Below the pieces are notes generated by a model, which was not told where the DNA came from, ran no database searches, and worked only from the letters and a program-made list of their open reading frames with translations. A program made the translations under genes and the position numbers. DNA of 64,000 nucleotides, taken from the NCBI GenBank assembly GCA_018105865.1, contig CM030840.1, forward strand, positions 4,795,140 to 4,859,139. Direction: 5' to 3'. This document shows positions 49,078-59,887 of this stretch, piece by piece. The stretch's first letter is position 1; every line of letters starts with the position of its first letter. The DNA is from Metaphire vulgaris. Taxonomy: Eukaryota > Annelida > Clitellata > Crassiclitellata > Megascolecidae.

Positions 49078-49540
49078 CAAGGTTCCCAAACTTTTTAGGA
49101 CTGCGACCTAAATCAACAGTTTTGAAACGTGCTGTGACCTTGAAAACTTAGTGTAAGCTAAAAGTGGATAAAGCACTAATAATTTTAATATGGGCTTTGA
49201 ATGGATTGTAGGTATATAAATTTCTTAAAACCTAAGCCTACTTGCAGCTTTTAAGGCTTGTGACATTGTGGTGTTGGTTAGAAAATGACACTTTTGACTC
49301 TAATTTCACACTACCTCATGACCCATTGGACTTGCTTTGACTTGGCTTATTCCCCCTTAGATTGCTCTCCCGCCGTTTCGGACTGATCTTCTGGCTTGAC
49401 CTGGCTCTAATGCTATTTGGATTTGGTGTGCCATCGGCTGATGCCCTGGGCATTATGATAGTGGCACTATAGAAGTTGATTGATTGGACTGAGTCCTGCA
49501 ACCCACTTTTGGGTTGCAACCCACAGTTTGGGAAACACTG
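49078..49540. mobile_element. hAT-type MITE hosting a SINE
   Basis: CAAGGTTCCCAAACTTTT ... CAGTTTGGGAAACACTG, with duplications TTCTAGAA (49070-49077) and TTTTAGAA (49541-49548). The SINE end at 49380-49481 (GCCCTGGGCATTATG...TATAGAAGTTGATT) is nested inside it. Confidence 0.85.
49380..49481 (+). mobile_element. SINE 3' end, nested
   Basis: Shares TTTGGTGTGCCATCGGCTGA and TAGTGGCACTATAGAAGTTG with the copies at 9727, 33697 and 57528. Confidence 0.75.
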
Positions 49541-50050
49541 TTTTAGAATGACTATAAAGTAGTTAGGTTTAGATATATATCCAATGGTGCAGTAGTGGGT
49601 TGTGCAGGCTGTGCAGTGCACAGGGAGCCTCAGTGTTCAGAAGGTCCCCATACAGCACCTGAAGTTTACCTTCAGACTGTTAAGAATGTAACGAAAATTG
49701 ACAAAGTCTAAAAGTAGAACTACATGTCATGAGCAGTACACACACTTAAATGGCTCCAAGGTTTAATATTTAATACTATTGGTTATTATATAATTGGGGG
49801 TGTGAAACTTCAAAATATGTAAATATAAAAAAAGTTTCCAGCGTTTTTTTCTTGAAATCGAAGGGGTTTTCAAGGGCCTGCCACCAAAGCTCTGCACAAA
49901 GACCCTCAAAAGCCTAGCTATGCCAGTGCATATGACGTATGGTAGCTTATGCAGACCAGTGTTCTCTGGATAGCTCTCATGAATGTATAAGTCAGATTTT
50001 TCATTTTGTATTTCTTAATCAATGGTTGTTTTGTTAATGCTTTGTTGTAG

Positions 50051-50155
50051 GTGTCCTATCCTGTTCAGAAAATACGCACTCTTGCAATTCAACTGTTACT
50101 ATTTGCCATAATGATGGTCTTGTATGTTGTCTTGACCACGAGCCAAAAACCGTAA
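50051..50155 (+). CDS. Last exon: C-terminal membrane anchor of small protein
   Basis: Follows the acceptor TTAATGCTTTGTTGTAG and enters in phase 0, matching the donor at 48754. It encodes VSYPVQKIRT, a hydrophobic segment LAIQLLLFAIMMVLYVVL and TTSQKP, then TAA (50153-50155). With 48041-48096 and 48661-48754 the product is 84 residues. A single C-terminal transmembrane helix with a six-residue tail and a basic approach suggests a tail-anchored protein of ER, mitochondrial outer or other internal membrane. I do not recognise the family. Confidence 0.55.
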   Translation: MSYPVQKIRTLAIQLLLFAIMMVLYVVLTTSQKP

Positions 50156-50836
50156 TCTGCGCGTGGGTATTCAATGCATGTCTATAACACAGGCTTTTAA
50201 AAAATAAGTTATCATAGGCATCATGTTGAATGGTCTTGTTATCATGTTGTATAATAGTGACTTTCCATTGATATCCTTTTGATATGCCATTTGATATCCT
50301 TTCCATTAGTATTCATTGATATCTGTTGATATCATATCCATCCATCAATATTAGTACATCTGTACATCTGTATTGCTATGACATGTGATGTCTGTAACCA
50401 CTGTGTTATTATTTTTCACTGTTGTTGCTTTTCTTACTTCTTCTTAATGTTTGTGGTGCAGCTGCTGTCACCTATGCCGCTACTTTGTTATTATTGCTGC
50501 TGCTGTTGCTGTTGCTGCTGCTGCTGCTGTCATTGTTGCATTGTGATTGGCTTATTGCTGCTGTTGCTAATGTTGTTGTTGCTGTTGGCTTCAGTCATCT
50601 GGTTGCTTTTCAAGTGAAATCACAAATAAGCAAATCAGAAAGAGTTTTTCAACAATCACTTCAGAAATAAGTGCATAATCAATTTGTGTGCCATGTTCAT
50701 GAAATGAAATGTGTCGTTATAGTTGTGTCTGCTTATAATGAAGGCTAATGCAGTTAAGATCATCAAAATACAGTCATCATCAATGACTGCTTTTATTTCA
50801 CGACTGTATTTACACATTAGGCTTCATATTTTGCAG

Positions 50837-50889
50837 TTGCCGTGAAGATTTTCTGCCGCCAGAGTGTCTGCATGAAAAGTTTGTTTTTG
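50837..50889 (+). CDS. Exon of single-pass membrane-protein gene
   Basis: A 53-nt exon with a strong acceptor (CTTCATATTTTGCAG) and donor (TTTTTG|GTAAGT). With one leading base it reads CREDFLPPECLHEKFVF and leaves in phase 1, matching 57914-58019. The other phases give an early TGA or a frame that stops in the next exon. The two cysteines would lie on the non-cytoplasmic side. The upstream partner must end in phase 2; 48041-48096 does. Confidence 0.5.
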
Positions 50890-51098
50890 GTAAGTCACTG
50901 TATTTTATGTTAGAGACAAATTGTTTAGACTTTGAAACATCTAAAGTAAATGCTTGTAGTGTGACCCTCGATTACAAGTACTTCTTTCAAATGCCCAACC
51001 TTTTTTCATTTCTTATTATTATTATCACTGTGTTATTACATTATTATTATTAGTATTAGTATTATTATCATCATCATCATCATCATCATCATCTATGT

Positions 51099-51577
51099 CA
51101 GGGTTCTCCAAAGTTTTTTTAGCCAAGAGTCACGTTGATGACTTCTAAAGGCTTGCTCGGCGGGCCACAAGCGCAAGAAATTAAATTTAGCACAATAGAT
51201 TTAGTATGATTTGCAGATGTTCCTCATTCTTTGCCACCGGCCAAATTACAGCATTACTTTGGAGCAGTGGCGGTTCCAGGATTTCTTGGTGGGAGATGAA
51301 TGAATTCATAGAAAGTTGGTGGGGGATGAAAATAGAAGGGAAAAAATTACTAAACTTTGCCAAAAAAGGCCGGAAGAAAGGGAACTTTATCCCTCATTTT
51401 ACTACATTTATACCGAAAAATAGGTTGACAAGCAAAAAGGTCATTCCCAGTTAGTTTTACTAGACTTTTACCCAAAAAGTAGATTTCACAAGCCAAAAAA
51501 AGTTAGTCCAAAAGTCCGGTTGGGGTGCATTCCCACTCATCCCCCACGTGGAACCGCCACTGCTTTGGGGACCCCTG
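51099..51577. mobile_element. hAT-type MITE hosting MITE C
   Basis: CAGGGTTCTCCAAAG ... CTTTGGGGACCCCTG with duplications ATCTATGT (51091-51098) and ACCTATGT (51578-51585). Interrupted by 51265-51562. Confidence 0.85.
51265..51562. mobile_element. hAT-type MITE with family C ends, nested
   Basis: A 298-bp element CAGTGGCGGTTCCAGGATTT ... GTGGAACCGCCACTG with duplications CTTTGGAG/CTTTGGGG (7 of 8). The interior differs from other C copies and holds two TTGACAAGCAAAAAGGTCAT-type motifs. Confidence 0.85.
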
Positions 51578-51784
51578 ACCTATGTCACTGATTTTTGTCT
51601 ATTATAGTTTTTTCCCATTTTGCTCCATGCCAATTTGCAAAAATTGCTGTTTATGTTAAATTTTGTGCTGCCAATTTTAAATGAAATTTAAAATTTAACA
51701 TAAACTGCTTTTGCTTTTCTTGCTTCTTCTTATTCTGTCATGGCAGCTATGCTTCTTCTTTATTCTGCCAATTTTGAATTATGC

Positions 51785-52235
51785 AAAAACTAAAGTCATG
51801 GCAGTCAACAAAAAGAGAGAGAAAAGTATACACATATCATTAGAAGGAAATAGCATAGAACAAGTAAAGAATGTTACATACCGGTAGGTTGGAAGAGAAA
51901 TTAAAAGCGATGGAAGACATGAACAAGATATTCAAAAGAGAGCAGAAAAGGGACTACAGACAATGGGAAGAATTAGGGGTATTTGGAATGCAAAATAAAT
52001 AAAGATCAGCACCAAAATTCAAATATTCGACACTACCATTGCATCACATATACCCGGTACTATTGGATCAGAAACATGGATCTTAAAACAAGCAGAGAAA
52101 ACAGACTGCTAGCGGCAGAAATGAGCTGCTTGCAAAAGATTTGGGGAGTAAGCAGACTAAAAAGAATAAGAAATGAAAACACCAGAAACAGACTGGGGAT
52201 GCAAGAGGCATTAATAGTTAAAATTAAAATCTGAA
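51785..52235 (+). pseudogene. RTE-like LINE fragment
   Basis: The + strand, with frameshifts, reads KTKVMAVNKKREKS, SIEQVKNVTY, SDGRHEQDIQKRAEKG, YWIRNMDLKTSRENRLLAAE and MSCLQKIWGVSRLKRIRNEN. This is the post-catalytic and C-terminal part of a LINE protein. Confidence 0.8.
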
Positions 52236-52743
52236 GAATACTTAGATGGTATAATAATAATATTAATATTAATAATATGATTTAATTAATGTCATAATAT
52301 ATAATTCTATTACCTCCTTCTCACTATAATCATATGTTAATCTTCTGTTTCATATTTCATCGACACTTGTGACTTCGTTCTGTTAACTTTTACTGATACA
52401 GTAACTCAAATTATGAACATCCACACCTTCTATTTAACAGGTACTAAATTACTAAATTGACTAGTTGCCAACTCTTGCGGGATTTTATTTTCCTTTCTGG
52501 CAACTATTTTCAACCCACTCTAGTTCACTACTTTGACTATTTCTTTAAGTTAAGTGATCAACAATATGAATATATGTTGTTAACCTTATGAACATTTAAT
52601 TGAGCTTCTATAAATTTTTTTTCAGTATATTTTTTCTCCTTTTATAATTTGATGTCATTTAATGTTATTGATGTCATTTAAATTTATATAAGTTCCATTT
52701 GTTCTGCAAAAAATTAATATCTGTTAAGATGTTATCTTATTAC
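52236..52743. other. AT-rich sequence, no feature recognised
   Basis: Contains short ATTAATATTA repeats near 52250-52290 and no exon. Confidence 0.3.
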
Positions 52744-53009
52744 CAGGGCTGAAAGTCAGCTAGCACCTTTTTGGACCATGAAAATTTTTCCAGATAATAT
52801 TTGTTCCATTTGTAAAAGCAGATTTGCTTGTTTAGATATTATTCAGATTTGCTTTTTGGGGCATTTCAAGAAGGAAAAATATATAAGGATGACCTTTTTT
52901 TGCTTGTCAAGGCTTTTGGAGAGACAAACTTTGTCCCTCTCCCCAAACATTTCAAACTCTCCCACGCCAAGAGAGCTCCTGCATCTTTTTTCATAGACTT
53001 TCAGCACTG
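52744..53009. mobile_element. hAT-type MITE
   Basis: A 266-bp element CAGGGCTGAAAGTCAG ... GACTTTCAGCACTG with duplications CTTATTAC/CTTATTAA (7 of 8). Carries GATGACCTTTTTTTGCTTGTCA. Confidence 0.85.
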
Positions 53010-53157
53010 CTTATTAACCGTTTCTTTTGTTAAAACTCTTCCCATTTATTCCATTAATTAGGGTTGTATATTACTGTTATTTTAATGTACTTTGGTGTAT
53101 TGTATGTAACCGCTTTTGAGTTGAGTTGAAATACACCAATAAACCAATAAAAATAAC

Positions 53158-53278
53158 CAATTTGAAGTGGTTGAGGAGGCTAAGCAAGCATGTGTGAAAA
53201 CCACTGTAGTATCTTCACATTCAATAACCTAGTTTTCCGAGATAGCCTTTGAATCCGTTTACTGTTTCAACTGTATAA
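53158..53278 (-). mobile_element. CR1-like LINE 3' end
   Basis: AAGTGGTTGAGGAGGCTAAG...GTGAAAACCACT hairpin and CCGAGATAGCCTTTGAATCC match 25885-26010. Confidence 0.8.
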
Positions 53279-53284
53279 ACATGT

Positions 53285-53490
53285 AAATAGAATGGAAGAC
53301 AACAGGCACCCATAAGAAAACCATAAAAACCACTCTACATACACAAAGAAGACAAGAGAGGAAGATGAAGGCCCAGGAAAAAGTGGATGAATAAATTTGA
53401 AAGATTCCAGATATCAGGAATCAATGGAAAGAGACTAGCAGCGGAAAAAGAGTTATCGTCACTAATAAGCTGGCAAAAACAACTATGATG
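53285..53490 (+). pseudogene. LINE C-terminal fragment
   Basis: The + strand reads RRPRKKWMNKFERFQISGIN then GKRLAAEKELSSLISW. This resembles the last segment of the same LINE type as 51785-52235, and is probably its continuation split by later insertions. Confidence 0.7.
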
Positions 53491-53692
53491 GTGGTGGTGG
53501 TGAATTTTGAATTAAAAATCATTTGAATTTTATGAATGAATAGCATCTGCATGACAAATTGAACTACTAATGACATTGATTGGAGCCAGTGATATTTTTT
53601 TTCAAAGGAAACAGTGTCTTAGTATTCAAATTTAGAAAATTTCATGATAATGTGAAAATTGTTTAAAATAATTTATTTTCTTTAATTTTAAG

Positions 53693-53968
53693 GTTACAAC
53701 CAAAATTGAAGGAATTTCCAACACACAAATTTCTACTCTTGAGCTGACAAACAATTTTCCTAAAGATCCGTTGCCAATTATTATTGTTTCTACCAGGGAC
53801 TTTCTTTTAATTAATATTTATTATAGAACTCTTGCAGAATCCATGAAGACAATGTCATTTGTCATAAAACACACACAAAATTTCACTCCTTTAATGGAAA
53901 TTGCTATATACCACACGTTTAAGCACGTTCAGTTGATATGTTTATTTATGGTCTTATTTATTTTTTAG
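53693..53968 (+). other. Unassigned open frame after a splice-like acceptor
   Basis: After TTTATTTTCTTTAATTTTAAG a phase 0 frame stays open for 91 codons (VTTKIEGISNTQISTLELTN, NNFPKDPLPIIIVSTRDFLL, ... HTFKHVQLICLFMVLFIF). The first third looks most protein-like, and no good donor follows it. Its phase would fit the donor at 48754 as an alternative 3' exon. Could also be chance in AT-rich DNA. Confidence 0.3.
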
Positions 53969-54016
53969 TCTGGCAGCTATAATTATTATGACCCAGATGA
54001 TTTGGTCTCTCAATGA
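53969..54016 (+). other. Possible short terminal exon
   Basis: The acceptor-like CTTATTTATTTTTTAG is followed by SGSYNYYDPDDLVSQ and TGA. It also fits phase 0, but is too short to be convincing. Confidence 0.2.
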
Positions 54017-54283
54017 ATGAACCAATCAGTCAATAGCGCCATTGCAATAGTGCATCTAGCATCTGTCTATGGTCACTTCATGGTGTGAATCATAGTAAAA
54101 AATAATATCTATTATATTTTGCAGCTGAGAATCCATAGGTCAGTCCATATAAATATCAAGGGTATCCATCCAGTGGAAAGAAGTGTTTTAAACAAAAGAG
54201 ATGTTTGCTTAATTATATTATTTGATTAGATAATGGTTTGTTTGTATTATGCATTATTAGATGCATTATTTCAGTTAGTTAAC

Positions 54284-54284
54284 A

Positions 54285-54326
<42 letters not shown>
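54284..54326. repeat. (GT)n microsatellite
   Basis: About 21 GT units. Confidence 0.95.
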
Positions 54327-54329
<3 letters not shown>

Positions 54330-54693
54330 TTTTCTCTTCATTGTTGTATGCCAATTTCGACATGGGCAGAGACAGAAGTAGTAACAGTGGCACTGCTTTA
54401 ATAATATAAGTACTGAGAGACCAGTGGCATAGCATTTTATCAGTAATCATTAGTATCATCAGTATCAGTAATTATTATTATTATCATCATTATTATTATC
54501 ATCATTAGTATCATCAGTATCAGTAATTTTATCAGTAATCATAATTATATGTTTATATAGTACAGATATGGTTAAAGCTTAATGTTGTTGACTTGTTGTT
54601 GTTTCGATGGTTGAATGTGTCTAACCTGTACGCAGCATTACCGTTGCCTAATCAGTAATCACTGTAAAATATGTTATCACGACTGTTTTATAG
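54327..54693. other. ATC/ATT-rich sequence
   Basis: Repeats of TCAGTAATCATTAGTATCA at 54440-54540; nothing else recognised. Confidence 0.4.
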
Positions 54694-54948
54694 GATCTTC
54701 TTTGTCAGCTCTTCAATGCTACTTTTGGATCTTTTCATGACAAACTTTGTATTGGTATCTCTCTGCATCAATTTTTAGGTCACTTGCATACATTCCCACG
54801 TTTTCCAGCCGTTTTTCCAACTGGCTTGCACTTATCAACTATGCTGGCCTACAGGGACCCATTAAAAGGTGTGACTATGAGTGTCAGAATCAGCATGTGG
54901 TCTTGCCCTGATCATGGCTGTTTTATAGTTCTCATGAGTGATGCATGA
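54694..54948 (+). other. Unassigned 84-codon open frame
   Basis: After CGACTGTTTTATAG a phase 0 frame reads DLLCQLFNATFGSFHDKLCI and on through FPRFPAVFPTGLHLSTMLAY to TGA at 54946. The opposite strand is also open over part of it (QLEKRLENVGMYASDLKIDA), which looks at least as protein-like and may be a mobile-element remnant. Not assignable. Confidence 0.3.
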
Positions 54949-55834
54949 CCATGCAATGTACCATAACAAAATACTATGTGAAGTATTTTAAGCATATTCA
55001 CTTAGGATGAAATGTTTTGACAGGTCTGAAATTTATTGTGGGCAAAAATCTACTAAGATATTTACTGGTAATATGCTTTTAATTTATGGATAATAGATTG
55101 CTTCAAGAATCTGAAGATTTTGACTTTTAGATTTATTTCCAACAAGAATTGTAATGATTTACCTTCATTATTTTGGGGGGCAACTTCCATTCAGCAATTA
55201 GACCATGAATTAGGGGTGGGGAAAGTTCAAACATTCCTAGGCTTAATGACACTTCTCAGTAAAACATTTTGCTTCAGTGTAAACTGTATCACACATCCTT
55301 GCTAATACCCAATAATGCAGCATGAACTTACTAGTATTTCCAAATATTATATTCAGTTTTGCTAATAGCTTTGATGACATATTCTGTGATTTCGGTAACA
55401 GGTTCCTTGAAAATGTTTTCAACATCAAACTAATATAAATATAACAAAATTGGCATTGACAAAAATGTTGTATGAAGTTTTGAAAATACACTACTCCCTT
55501 AGTGTTACTTTGTAGTAGATTTAGTAACAAATTCAAAATTATTTCTGTGTCAGTATATACCTAATTATATTATATACCTAATTATATCATATACCTAATT
55601 ATATTATATACCTAATTATATTCTGCTCAAATTTTTAAGTGATGTTCTAATACCAGTACCGGGTAACATTCTCTTGAGATTTACAAACATGATGGGATAA
55701 GGTAGAGCGAAAGCGATTGAACGGCGTTTTCAGTGTCGAAACGTGATAAGGAAGCGTTCTATCATCCTTTAACAACTATTTTTGAACTGTCAATAGAATA
55801 CGAGGAGGTATACGCCAGTCCACGGGTTTACAGC
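54949..55834. other. No feature recognised
   Basis: AT-rich; ATACCTAATTATAT repeated four times at 55556-55622. Confidence 0.4.
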
Positions 55835-57165
55835 GACACTTTCCAGACGGCTCTCCCTGCCTTAACCAGGCGGAAACATTGAGTCGTTGGCGTGAATACT
55901 TCTCCGATGCGCTCAATCACCAGCAGAAGTAAGCACGGAAAACAACGTTTATTCCAGTTTTGTCCACAATATTCTCCTGACGTATCAATCGACATGCCAA
56001 CCCTTTAGTTTGAAGTACGCACGGCCATTCAGAAACTACGTCACGGTCGCGCAGCTGGTCCAGATGGAATACCACCAGAGCTTATTAGCATTGCTCTCCA
56101 CGAACTCATCTCAAGGGTGTGGAATGGAATTCAATGGAAGGATTGTTCTAGCACTGTACAAAGGCCGAGGACATTTTCACCCTCCTGTCCGTTCCTGGGA
56201 AGGTGTTTGCCCACGTGCTCCTTTGCGAGACTCAATTTCTGACATAAACGTCGCCCATCCGGATTCAAATCGATGGACGCGATTCTCGCAAAATCCATCG
56301 GGATTGCAATCTGAAAAGACTTGTATTGGATGGCACTCAGAGGTATTGGTGTTCCGACGTTCTTAAATTAAAGACCTACACGAGGGCACGACTGCAAGAG
56401 TGAGCATCAATGGCATGCTATCTGAGACATTCTTCACTGCCTCAGTCAGGCTGTGTAGCACTCTTTGCAGGGCTATTGGATCCTGGAGCATGCTAATCAC
56501 CCTACCGGAACATAGCAAATACACTGACGAAAAACGTTAATCAGATTGAGTCGACAGCCTCTGGGCTACATGTCACAAAAACCAAGCTGCAGAATCTAGG
56601 TTCTGGAGGAGACGCAGGAGACATAACGTTAATGGACTAGGTGGAAAATTATAACCTAAATCGGCATAGCTATCTGCCATAGATCTCTTCAAAATTTATG
56701 GCCCAAAGACAGATTCGGTACTAAGATCCGAATTGTCCTGCGTCCTGCCAATTCTCTATACTGAGACTTGGAATCTGAAAGACTATTCCATGCGCTGCCA
56801 GAGACAGATTCTCTGCATTCGCTGGTTCGAAACGAAGATCTCCAAACAGACTGCCCTCCTGCCAGTGACAGAAATATCACGCGACGACGTCTGTCGCTCT
56901 TCGGTCACGTGGCTCGCCAACAAGAACATTCCGGCCCATCGCGCTCTTGCCTGCGCCATTGCTCGACGCACCGAGACGCGTCCTCCTCCGAGCTGGAGAA
57001 GACCTGGGCAGACCACGCCGTGAGCAGATCGGCGATGGTCTTCCTTCCAAATTTTTCATGAATGGCACTCAGCCATCGTCGCGGTCACAACACAACTCGC
57101 GCAACACGAGATTTGGCACAACGGACCTCTGTCGTCCATGTGAACAAATGAAATGAATGAATGAT
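55835..57165 (+). pseudogene. LINE remnant, RT to C-terminus
   Basis: The + strand is broken by many frameshifts but includes NEDLQTDCPPASDRNITRRR, LSLFGHVARQQE and, in the next frame, RPPPSWRRPGQTTP. Together they form the conserved RRRLxLFGHVAR...WRRPxGRP end of a LINE protein. GIQWKDCSSTVQRP-like sequence near 56130 corresponds to a pre-catalytic region. Confidence 0.75.
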
Positions 57166-57239
57166 GCTTTATATTTTTGACTTGGGTTATTATTTAACAT
57201 AACTTAAATCAATGATTATTCCTTGTTTGTTGAAAGTAA

Positions 57240-57360
57240 TTATTATAATAATTAGTATTTTTGGCATTTTTATAGCACCTGTTTTAATACACAATGATCT
57301 GAATCAATGTTATTCTAAATCCATTCACAAAAGAATAGATCAGTATTATAAATTTTCAGC
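57240..57360. mobile_element. Dispersed repeat related to 34920-35110
   Basis: TTATAGCACC, ACAATGATCTGAATCAATG and the ATT-rich lead match that copy in order. Confidence 0.45.
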
Positions 57361-57406
57361 ATATTTGTTATAGCAGTGCAATTGTATAAAGAATTGCAAT
57401 AATCTA

Positions 57407-57481
57407 CAGGGTGGTGCAAAAAACCGGACTACATTAAATGCAAAACCTAAATGTGACTAGTCCGTTTTTTGCGCCACCCTG
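57407..57481. mobile_element. 75-bp TA-target MITE
   Basis: CAGGGTGGTGCAAAAAACCG ... GTTTTTTGCGCCACCCTG between TA dinucleotides (57405-57406 and 57482-57483). The arms are about 25 bp and nearly perfect, with an internal spacer of about 25 bp. It is a mariner-like miniature element. Confidence 0.8.
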
Positions 57482-57527
57482 TAGTCTGGTGAGAGGAGCA
57501 CAAGGGAAGTAACATATCCCATTTAGG

Positions 57528-57597
57528 CATAAGATGCACCATTGGCTGATGCCCTGGGCATTATGCTAGTGGTGCCATAGAAAGTTTTTGATTGATA
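57528..57597 (+). mobile_element. SINE 3' end
   Basis: GCTGATGCCCTGGGCATTAT...GTGCCATAGAAAG then GATTGATAAG. Only the terminal part is clear. Confidence 0.7.
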
Positions 57598-57913
57598 AGG
57601 TCCCGAATTCTTAGAATATTTCTAATTCTAAATGAGCAGTCTTGACTATTCAGTCAATAGGATCACCAAATACAACAGTTCTATAAAAACAGTATCAATG
57701 TTGGGACTAATGCTGCACTAAGTGAACTTAAGTGAACTAACCAGCATTACATCTATCACCTGACACTTCTAGCATGTTTCTAGCACTTGTTATTACTAAA
57801 TTTTAGTTGGCATACCAGTATTGTGAAATGAATGTATATGGTGCTTATCCAGGCATAATTCTGTGTTTCAGTATAATGATCATTATATGAGTGTGTTTCT
57901 GTTTTATCTGTAG

Positions 57914-58019
57914 AGTCACGTCACCTGGACATGGGCTCAGCAGGCATAGCTGGAATCATAGCTTTCATTGTGATAGCTGTTCTGGCAATTGTCATCACAG
58001 CAGTCGTGCTAGTAATAAT
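57914..58019 (+). CDS. Transmembrane exon of single-pass membrane-protein gene
   Basis: A 106-nt exon after TTTCTGTTTTATCTGTAG. It enters in phase 1 and reads SRHLDMGSAG followed by a long hydrophobic helix IAGIIAFIVIAVLAIVI...VVLVI. An internal ATG (57929) has G at -3 and +4 and could start a 71-residue protein. It leaves in phase 2 at AATAAT|GTAATT, a weak donor. Without splicing the frame stops after one more codon at TAA. Joined to 59132 it gains a basic stop-transfer, which argues that the splice is used. Confidence 0.65.
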
Positions 58020-58156
58020 GTAATTCTGCATACATTGAGCTAATATCAGAATTTGGTGTACTGTTAATTAACAATTGATGCATTTCTGAGTTTGGTTGAC
58101 AAATAGCACAAGCATCTTTGATCTCATGATGCACACTTAGCAGCTTTGAGCGATTA

Positions 58157-58594
58157 GGGGCTGTCCACTTAATTACATCAACAAAATGGGGAGGGGTTTG
58201 AAAAAGTTTGACTCTTGTTGACAAGGGAGAGGGGGTCAAGATAAATTGACATCAACAAGTTCGTTTTTTATAATAAATTTAATAAATCAAGAAATTAATT
58301 TCCATAATTCTATTTTAGCATAAAAGCCAACTGTATAAAATATTTTAGCTTGTAGAAGAGGGGTTCAAAGTTTTTGGCATATTTTCATTAGGGGTCACTG
58401 AAAGTTTGACAGTTGTTGACAAAGGGGGGGTTAAAAATTAACCAAATTTTTTTGACATAATGGGCGGCCCCTTGGTGAAGGGGATTCAAAGGTTTTTACA
58501 TAATTTTCGGGGTCACTGAAAGTTTGACAGTTGTTGGCAATGGGGAGGGGTCAAACATTGCAAAATATTGTTGACATAATTAATGGATAGCCCC
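58157..58594. mobile_element. MITE family A with duplicated right arm
   Basis: GGGGCTGTCCACTTAATTAC ... ATTAATGGATAGCCCC between TTA triplets (58154-58156 and 58595-58597). A second right-end sequence (CATAATGGGCGGCCCC, about 58456-58471) lies inside, so the last about 120 bp are present twice in tandem. Confidence 0.8.
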
Positions 58595-58837
58595 TTAGTT
58601 GGAAAAGCTTATTTCCTGGCAATTGATAAGCAGCACACATCATCGAGTGCTTAATTAAGTAACTTTGCTGTTACTGTACGTTATGGTTTTTCATGTAGAC
58701 ATATAAAATTTGCCATGAATGAATTGCGCACTTAGTTATTAATTTGAAATTTACTAATTTTAGACTAATTACTATAATTTTAATTATATCACTAAAGAGC
58801 TGAGCATTCATCTTTTGAATTTGCTCATTTGCTCATG

Positions 58838-58944
58838 ACAATGATGGTGGTGGTGGTGGTGGTGGTGATGGTGGTGGTGGTGGTGGCAGCGGATGATGAT
58901 AGTGGTGATGATGATGGTGATGATGATGATGATGATGATAATGG

Positions 58945-58976
<32 letters not shown>

Positions 58977-58977
58977 C
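58838..58977. repeat. (GGT)n/(GAT)n microsatellite
   Basis: GGT-rich units grade into GAT units. Confidence 0.95.
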
Positions 58978-59131
58978 ATAAGAACAATGCCCAAGTATTC
59001 CAGTTAAGTCAAGCATAGTAGGAGAAGTGTGCATCTTGGACAGTGCAACTGAATTCAAGAATTGCTGATTGAGGGGCAAAACAAACATAAGTTCTGGAAT
59101 GAATAAGAAATTTGTCTTTTTGTTTATGTAG

Positions 59132-59168
59132 AAGACAGAGACGTTTAAGGCAAGGTGGAGGGAATGAG
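59132..59168 (+). CDS. Juxtamembrane exon of single-pass membrane-protein gene
   Basis: A 37-nt exon after CTTTTTGTTTATGTAG and before AATGAG|GTAATA. Its first A completes ATA (Ile); the rest reads RQRRLRQGGGNE and leaves in phase 0. The arginine cluster right after the hydrophobic helix is the expected cytoplasmic stop-transfer, so the N-terminus would face the lumen or outside. Confidence 0.65.
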
Positions 59169-59239
59169 GTAATATTCTAGTTTTTAAACATTAACCAACA
59201 ATCATTGTTGGCCGAATTTATAAGATAAAGAAAAACTTG

Positions 59240-59345
59240 ATGTGATACTTAAGAGCTGAAATTATGGGTGTGCAGTGGAGTACAGTTGGATTCTGACATG
59301 CAGCTGAACGGTAGTGGGTTCAAACCTTACCTTAGCCACTGCGTA
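59240..59345 (+). mobile_element. tRNA-like SINE head, weak
   Basis: GGGTTCAAACC (59316-59326) fits a B box and GTGCAGTGGAGTACAG lies at the A-box distance. No clear tail. Confidence 0.4.
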
Positions 59346-59461
59346 TCACCTTGGACTAGTTGTTCACCTCTGACTTGCTCTGAATTTATGATTCTTCACT
59401 TATTTGTAAATGACATAATGTGCATTAACAACCATGTAACTACAGTACTAGTAGTACCGGT

Positions 59462-59466
59462 AGTAA

Positions 59467-59564
<98 letters not shown>

Positions 59565-59580
59565 ATAATAATAATAATAA
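59462..59580. repeat. (GTA)n microsatellite
   Basis: About 34 GTA units then AATAATA, inside the intron between 59168 and 59798. Confidence 0.95.
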
Positions 59581-59797
59581 TACTATTAGTATTATTTGTC
59601 AAATATTGTCTTGTTTGTTTGTTCACAGAAATATTATGGCTTATGTAAATTATTAAAGAGCAAGGTTAACACCTCAGCATTGGAGAATTGAGATCTTTTT
59701 ATTAGTAGTGTATGTTTATATAATATCATGCATAGCATTTATGCTTGGATTAATTAAAGAGTTTCTAGCGATAATGTTTCTGTTAAACTATTTTAAG

Positions 59798-59887
59798 GTT
59801 GTTGCACTGAACAGCACAGAAAATCCAAAGCATGCCCAAGATGATCAAGTCAGAGGTGCCACTGGGAGTGATGGAAATGGAAGCTGA
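59798..59887 (+). CDS. Last exon of single-pass membrane-protein gene
   Basis: Acceptor CTGTTAAACTATTTTAAG, phase 0, 29 codons (VVALNSTENPKHAQDDQVRG then ATGSDGNGS) and TGA at 59885-59887. It forms a short hydrophilic cytoplasmic tail without an obvious sorting or PDZ motif. With 50837-50889, 57914-58019 and 59132-59168 it makes a 94-residue C-terminal segment, full N-terminus uncertain. Confidence 0.65.
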   Translation, partial: VVALNSTENPKHAQDDQVRGATGSDGNGS

